Of a DNA stretch of 64,000 nt, positions 61,183 to 64,000 are shown one piece after another (the first letter of the stretch is position 1; each line of letters starts with the position of its first letter). The DNA lies in the NCBI RefSeq assembly GCF_029309835.1, contig NZ_JARJHL010000005.1, positions 62,001-126,000 of the forward strand, read 5' to 3'. A model generated the notes under the pieces. It saw nothing but the letters and a program-made list of their open reading frames with translations. It was not told where the DNA came from and did not search any database. A program made the translations under genes and the position numbers. This stretch comes from Paracoccus sp. DMF-8. GTDB lineage: Bacteria > Pseudomonadota > Alphaproteobacteria > Rhodobacterales > Rhodobacteraceae.

Positions 61183-61782
61183 TCAGCGACCCAGAATCAG
61201 GCTAGCCGCAATCGCCCACATCACCACGGCAATCAGCAGGTCCAGCACGCGCCATGCCTCGGGCTTGCGAAACAGCGGTTGCAGCAGGCGCGCGCCATAG
61301 CCAAGCACGAAAAAGAACAGAAACGACCCGCTGATCGCCCCCCCGGCAAAGGTGCGCTTGTCGTCCCAGGCCGTCGACACCGCCCCGAGCAGGGCCAGCG
61401 TGTCCAGATAGACATGCGGGTTCAGCCAGGTCAGCGCCGCGATCACCAGCAATGTCGCGCCAAGGCTCCGTTCACCGCCCGCAGCCGCCGTCAGCGCCCC
61501 CGACCCGTTGATCGCAGCGCGAAAGGCCCGCAGCCCATAGACCAGCAGGAAAGCCGCGCCGCCCCACCGCATCACCTCCAGAAACCAGGGGTAACGCGCC
61601 GCCATCACGCCGGCGCCCGCCACGCCGACCGCAATCAGGATCGCATCGGACATGGCGCAGAACAGGCAAACCGCAAAGACATGCCGGCGCAACAACCCCT
61701 GACGCAGGACAAAGGCATTCTGCGCACCGATCGCCACGATCAGCGACAAACCGAAAAACAAACCCGCCAGATATGCCTGCAT
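61183..61782 (-). CDS. LysE/ArgO-family amino acid exporter
   Basis: A 199-residue membrane protein with about six helices: LSLIVAIGAQNAFVLRQGLL is the ArgO/LysE signature, and LTWLNPHVYLDTLALLGAVS is also typical. It exports arginine or lysine. Divergent from an ArgP-type LysR regulator 86 bases away, the same layout as lysE-lysG and argO-argP. Intact. Confidence 0.9.
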   Translation of the reverse strand: MQAYLAGLFFGLSLIVAIGAQNAFVLRQGLLRRHVFAVCLFCAMSDAILIAVGVAGAGVMAARYPWFLEVMRWGGAAFLLVYGLRAFRAAINGSGALTAAAGGERSLGATLLVIAALTWLNPHVYLDTLALLGAVSTAWDDKRTFAGGAISGSFLFFFVLGYGARLLQPLFRKPEAWRVLDLLIAVVMWAIAASLILGR

Positions 61783-61868
61783 GATCCCTCACTTCCAAAG
61801 CGAAATCACTTGCAGGGCGGCGCCCATGAAATCAAATTAAAGGTTGTGATCCAGATTAAGAAAAACTG

Positions 61869-62738
61869 ATGTTCGACTACCCCGCCCTGCAAGCCCTTGC
61901 CGAAATCATCCGCCGCGGCTCGTTCGAGGCCGCCGCCGACCACCTCGGCCTGACGCCTTCAGCGGTCTCGCAGCGCATCAAGGGGCTCGAGGAAAGGCTG
62001 GGCGCCGTCCTGATCCATCGCGGCCCGCCCGCAACCGGCACCGAAACCGGGTTGCGCCTGATGCAACATCTCGATCAGGTGCGCCTGCTGGAACAACGCC
62101 TGGACCCGCAGATCCGCCCTGCCGACGGTCCGGCAACCCTGCGCATCGCGGTCAATGCCGACAGCCTCGCGACATGGTTCCCGGATGCCATGCCCGCGCT
62201 CGATGTGCTTTACGACCTCGTGGTCGACGATCAGGACCACGCAAGGGACTGGCTGCGCGCGGGTCAGGTCTCGGCGGCGATCACCTCGAACCCGACGCCG
62301 GTGCCGGGCTGCGACGTGACCCGGCTCGGCGCCATGCGCTACCTCGCGCTGGCCAGCCCCGCCTTCGTCACCCGCCATTTCGCGACCGGCATCACCGCCA
62401 CCTCGCTGGACCGCGCCCCCGCCCTGATCTTCAACCGCAAGGACGCGCTGCAGGCCAAATGGGCCGAATCCGCAACCGGCCAACGCTGCCGCCTGACCGG
62501 CCACCTCATCCCCTCATCCGAAACCTTCCTGCGCGCCGCGTCCCTCGGCCTGGGCTGGGGCATGATCCCGGAATCCATGGCCGCCCGCGCCCTGTCCACC
62601 GGAATCCTCGCGCCCCTGATCGACGACCTGCCGCTCGACGTCCCGCTCTACTGGCAGGTCACCCGAACCGCCGCCAGGGCCATCGCCCCCCTGACCCGCG
62701 CCGCAATCAAACGGGCCGCAGCAGAACTGCGACCCTGA
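61869..62738 (+). CDS. ArgP/LysG-type LysR regulator
   Basis: A 289-residue LysR protein of the ArgP (LysG) branch: DYPALQALAEIIRRGSFEAA, LTPSAVSQRIKGLEERLGAV, and the effector region LRIAVNADSLATWFPDAMPA. It should activate the divergent exporter gene when arginine or lysine is plentiful. Start at 61869 directly after an AGAAAAACT stretch. Intact. Confidence 0.9.
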   Translation: MFDYPALQALAEIIRRGSFEAAADHLGLTPSAVSQRIKGLEERLGAVLIHRGPPATGTETGLRLMQHLDQVRLLEQRLDPQIRPADGPATLRIAVNADSLATWFPDAMPALDVLYDLVVDDQDHARDWLRAGQVSAAITSNPTPVPGCDVTRLGAMRYLALASPAFVTRHFATGITATSLDRAPALIFNRKDALQAKWAESATGQRCRLTGHLIPSSETFLRAASLGLGWGMIPESMAARALSTGILAPLIDDLPLDVPLYWQVTRTAARAIAPLTRAAIKRAAAELRP

Positions 62739-62778
62739 TTTCTTCATCATCCAAATACCCAGAACGGGACGGCGCAGA

Positions 62779-63519
62779 TCACAGCTGCGCGGCCACATCC
62801 TCGGGGATATCGAAGTTGCCGGTGACATTCTGAACGTCATCGTCATCTTCCAGCGCGTCGATCAGCTTCATCAGCTTCTGCGCGGTTTCCAGATCGATCT
62901 CGGTCGGGGCCTGCGGCTTCCAGATCAGCTTGGCATGTTCGGATTCTGCCTGGACCCCTTCCAGCGCCTGCGTCACCTCGGCCAGATCGGTGTCGGCCGT
63001 ATAGATCCAGTGGCCTTCGTCATCGCTTTCGACGTCATCGGCGCCCGCTTCGATCGCGGCCATCATGACGGTATCGGCATCGCCCGCGCTGGCCGGATAC
63101 ATGATCTCGCCCTTGCGATCGAACATGAAACTGACCGAGCCGGTCTGCCCCATGTCGCCGCCGTGCTTGGTGAAATAGGACCGCACATTGGACGCGGTGC
63201 GGTTGCGGTTGTCGGTCATCGCCTCGACGATGATCGCGATGCCGTTCGGGCCATAGCCTTCATAACGGATCTCGTCATAGCTTTCGGCGTCGCCGCCCTG
63301 CGATTTCTTGATCGCGCGGTCGATCACGTCCTTGGGGACCGAATTCGACTTGGCCTCCTTGACGGCCAGACGCAGGCGCGGGTTCTTTTCGGGGTCCGGG
63401 TCGCCCATTTTCGCGGCGACGGTGATTTCCTTGGACAGTTTGGAAAACAGTTTGGATCGGATCGAATCCTGACGCCCCTTGCGGTGCTGGATGTTCGCCC
63501 ATTTGGAATGGCCTGCCAT
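62779..63519 (-). CDS. yebC: YebC/PmpR-family protein
   Basis: A 246-residue YebC/PmpR-type protein: [18 protein letters not shown] opening, [55 protein letters not shown] and [13 protein letters not shown]. Family members are described as transcriptional regulators and, more recently, as translation factors that relieve stalling at proline-rich sequences. Monocistronic here. Intact. Confidence 0.95.
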   Translation of the reverse strand: MAGHSKWANIQHRKGRQDSIRSKLFSKLSKEITVAAKMGDPDPEKNPRLRLAVKEAKSNSVPKDVIDRAIKKSQGGDAESYDEIRYEGYGPNGIAIIVEAMTDNRNRTASNVRSYFTKHGGDMGQTGSVSFMFDRKGEIMYPASAGDADTVMMAAIEAGADDVESDDEGHWIYTADTDLAEVTQALEGVQAESEHAKLIWKPQAPTEIDLETAQKLMKLIDALEDDDDVQNVTGNFDIPEDVAAQL

Positions 63520-63568
63520 GTGCCTTCTTCCCGTTCATTTCATCGTAAATTGCGTATCGAGGGCGCTT

Positions 63569-63814
63569 TTATGCGCCGATGGGGGATGCCGCAAGCGTGC
63601 TGGCCGATTTCACCTCGGCCAGCACGAACAGGCGGATCGCGGTCGCCAGCCCCACGTCGGGAGGGCGCTGATGGTCGATCGCCGCAATCAGCCCCGCCGG
63701 GCTGATGCCGCGATATCGGGCGATTTCGCGGAATTCGCGCCAGAAGGCATCCTCCAGCGACACGCTGGTGCGGTGCCCGTCGATGGTCACCGAACGCTTG
63801 GCGGGCTGGCTCAT
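63569..63814 (-). CDS. Ribbon-helix-helix domain protein
   Basis: About 81 residues. KRSVTIDGHRTSVSLEDAFW and REIARYRGISPAGLIAAID match the ribbon-helix-helix_4 family common in Rhodobacterales, with predicted DNA-binding function. The start at 63814 (MSQPAKR) gives the usual N terminus; a start at 63832 overlapping the DUF4169 stop is possible. It follows the DUF4169 gene closely, a conserved pair. Intact. Confidence 0.8.
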   Translation of the reverse strand: MSQPAKRSVTIDGHRTSVSLEDAFWREFREIARYRGISPAGLIAAIDHQRPPDVGLATAIRLFVLAEVKSASTLAASPIGA

Positions 63815-63824
63815 GCGCGGCAGT

Positions 63825-64000
63825 TCAATCATCCGCGCCGCGATCCCCGCCATCAACCTGATGGGCGTCCAGATGGGCGCGAGCGCGGGCAACCGCCTGA
63901 TCCTCGGCCTGTCGCTGCGCCTTGCTGCGCCCGAATTTCGCTGCATTTTCATCGCCCTGCCTGCGGGCAGAGTTGCGGGCGGCGGATTTGCGCGCCTGAC
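63825..64000 (-). CDS. DUF4169 family protein, 5' end outside window
   Basis: The last 58 codons are visible: ENAAKFGRSKAQRQAEDQ and ARAHLDAHQ, the Ala/Arg/Lys-rich pattern of DUF4169, ending at 63825. It lies just before the ribbon-helix-helix gene, its usual partner. Function unknown. The gene enters from the right edge. Confidence 0.75.
   Translation of the reverse strand, partial: QARKSAARNSARRQGDENAAKFGRSKAQRQAEDQAVARARAHLDAHQVDGGDRGADD

Overview
The window reads as a chromosomal segment of a high-GC alphaproteobacterium of the Rhodobacterales, probably Paracoccus-like. The evidence is gene content: an RpoE/ChrR singlet-oxygen sigma/anti-sigma pair, the ethylmalonyl-CoA pathway enzymes Ecm and Ccr, BetI/ChoXWV choline genes, an OlsB-type acyltransferase, and DUF4169 and ribbon-helix-helix genes typical of the group. 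No rRNA, tRNA or CRISPR array was seen.

Layout. 1-8.2 kb: end of a fasciclin gene, then a photo-oxidative stress island. A five-gene leftward operon (FAD oxidoreductase, DUF1365, cyclopropane-fatty-acid-synthase-like methyltransferase, photolyase, TspO-like protein) diverges from rpoE-chrR and a short-chain dehydrogenase. 8.4-12.2 kb: mobile remnants (tyrosine recombinase, truncated phage-type protein with a pyrophosphatase-like domain, truncated IS481-type transposase, odd palindromes). 12.2-26.5 kb: a quaternary-amine region. It holds a carnitine operon (BKACE, dipeptide-type ABC transporter, L-carnitine dehydrogenase fused to a thioesterase, esterase) with a GlxA/CdhR-type regulator, and next to it a dehydrogenase/CoA-ligase/hydratase operon fitting gamma-butyrobetaine or crotonobetaine entry, with a second, broken GlxA-type regulator. 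27-30.4 kb: two small periplasmic stress-type proteins divergent from a two-component system. 30.9-37.7 kb: the most unusual locus, a papain-like/alpha-beta-hydrolase protein followed by an 815-residue SGNH hydrolase-caspase-M15 peptidase fusion, facing an unrecognised convergent gene and a LuxR-type regulator. 37.7-52.5 kb: katG, an SDR/LysR pair, ecm, a poorly coding insert with an EamA/LysR pair, ccr, an ornithine-lipid acyltransferase, msrB, bamE and a DUF177 gene. 52.5-60.2 kb: choline-to-betaine genes (betA, betB, betI; choX, an exported alpha/beta hydrolase, choW, choV). 60.2-64 kb: an EamA transporter, a LysE/ArgP pair, yebC, a ribbon-helix-helix gene and partial DUF4169.

How the genes fit together. 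The carnitine and choline regions both lead to glycine betaine, and both operons carry an alpha/beta hydrolase that could free the amine from an ester. Ecm and Ccr assimilate acetyl-CoA, a product of such catabolism. The RpoE island joins membrane-lipid modification with DNA photorepair.

Caution: about twenty otherwise recognisable genes, including ecm, ccr, betA and betB, are split by one or more frame changes, and the next frame always continues the same protein. Where I could reconstruct them, these are mostly single-base gains or losses. I interpret most as sequence or assembly errors. Coordinates of such genes span all pieces.
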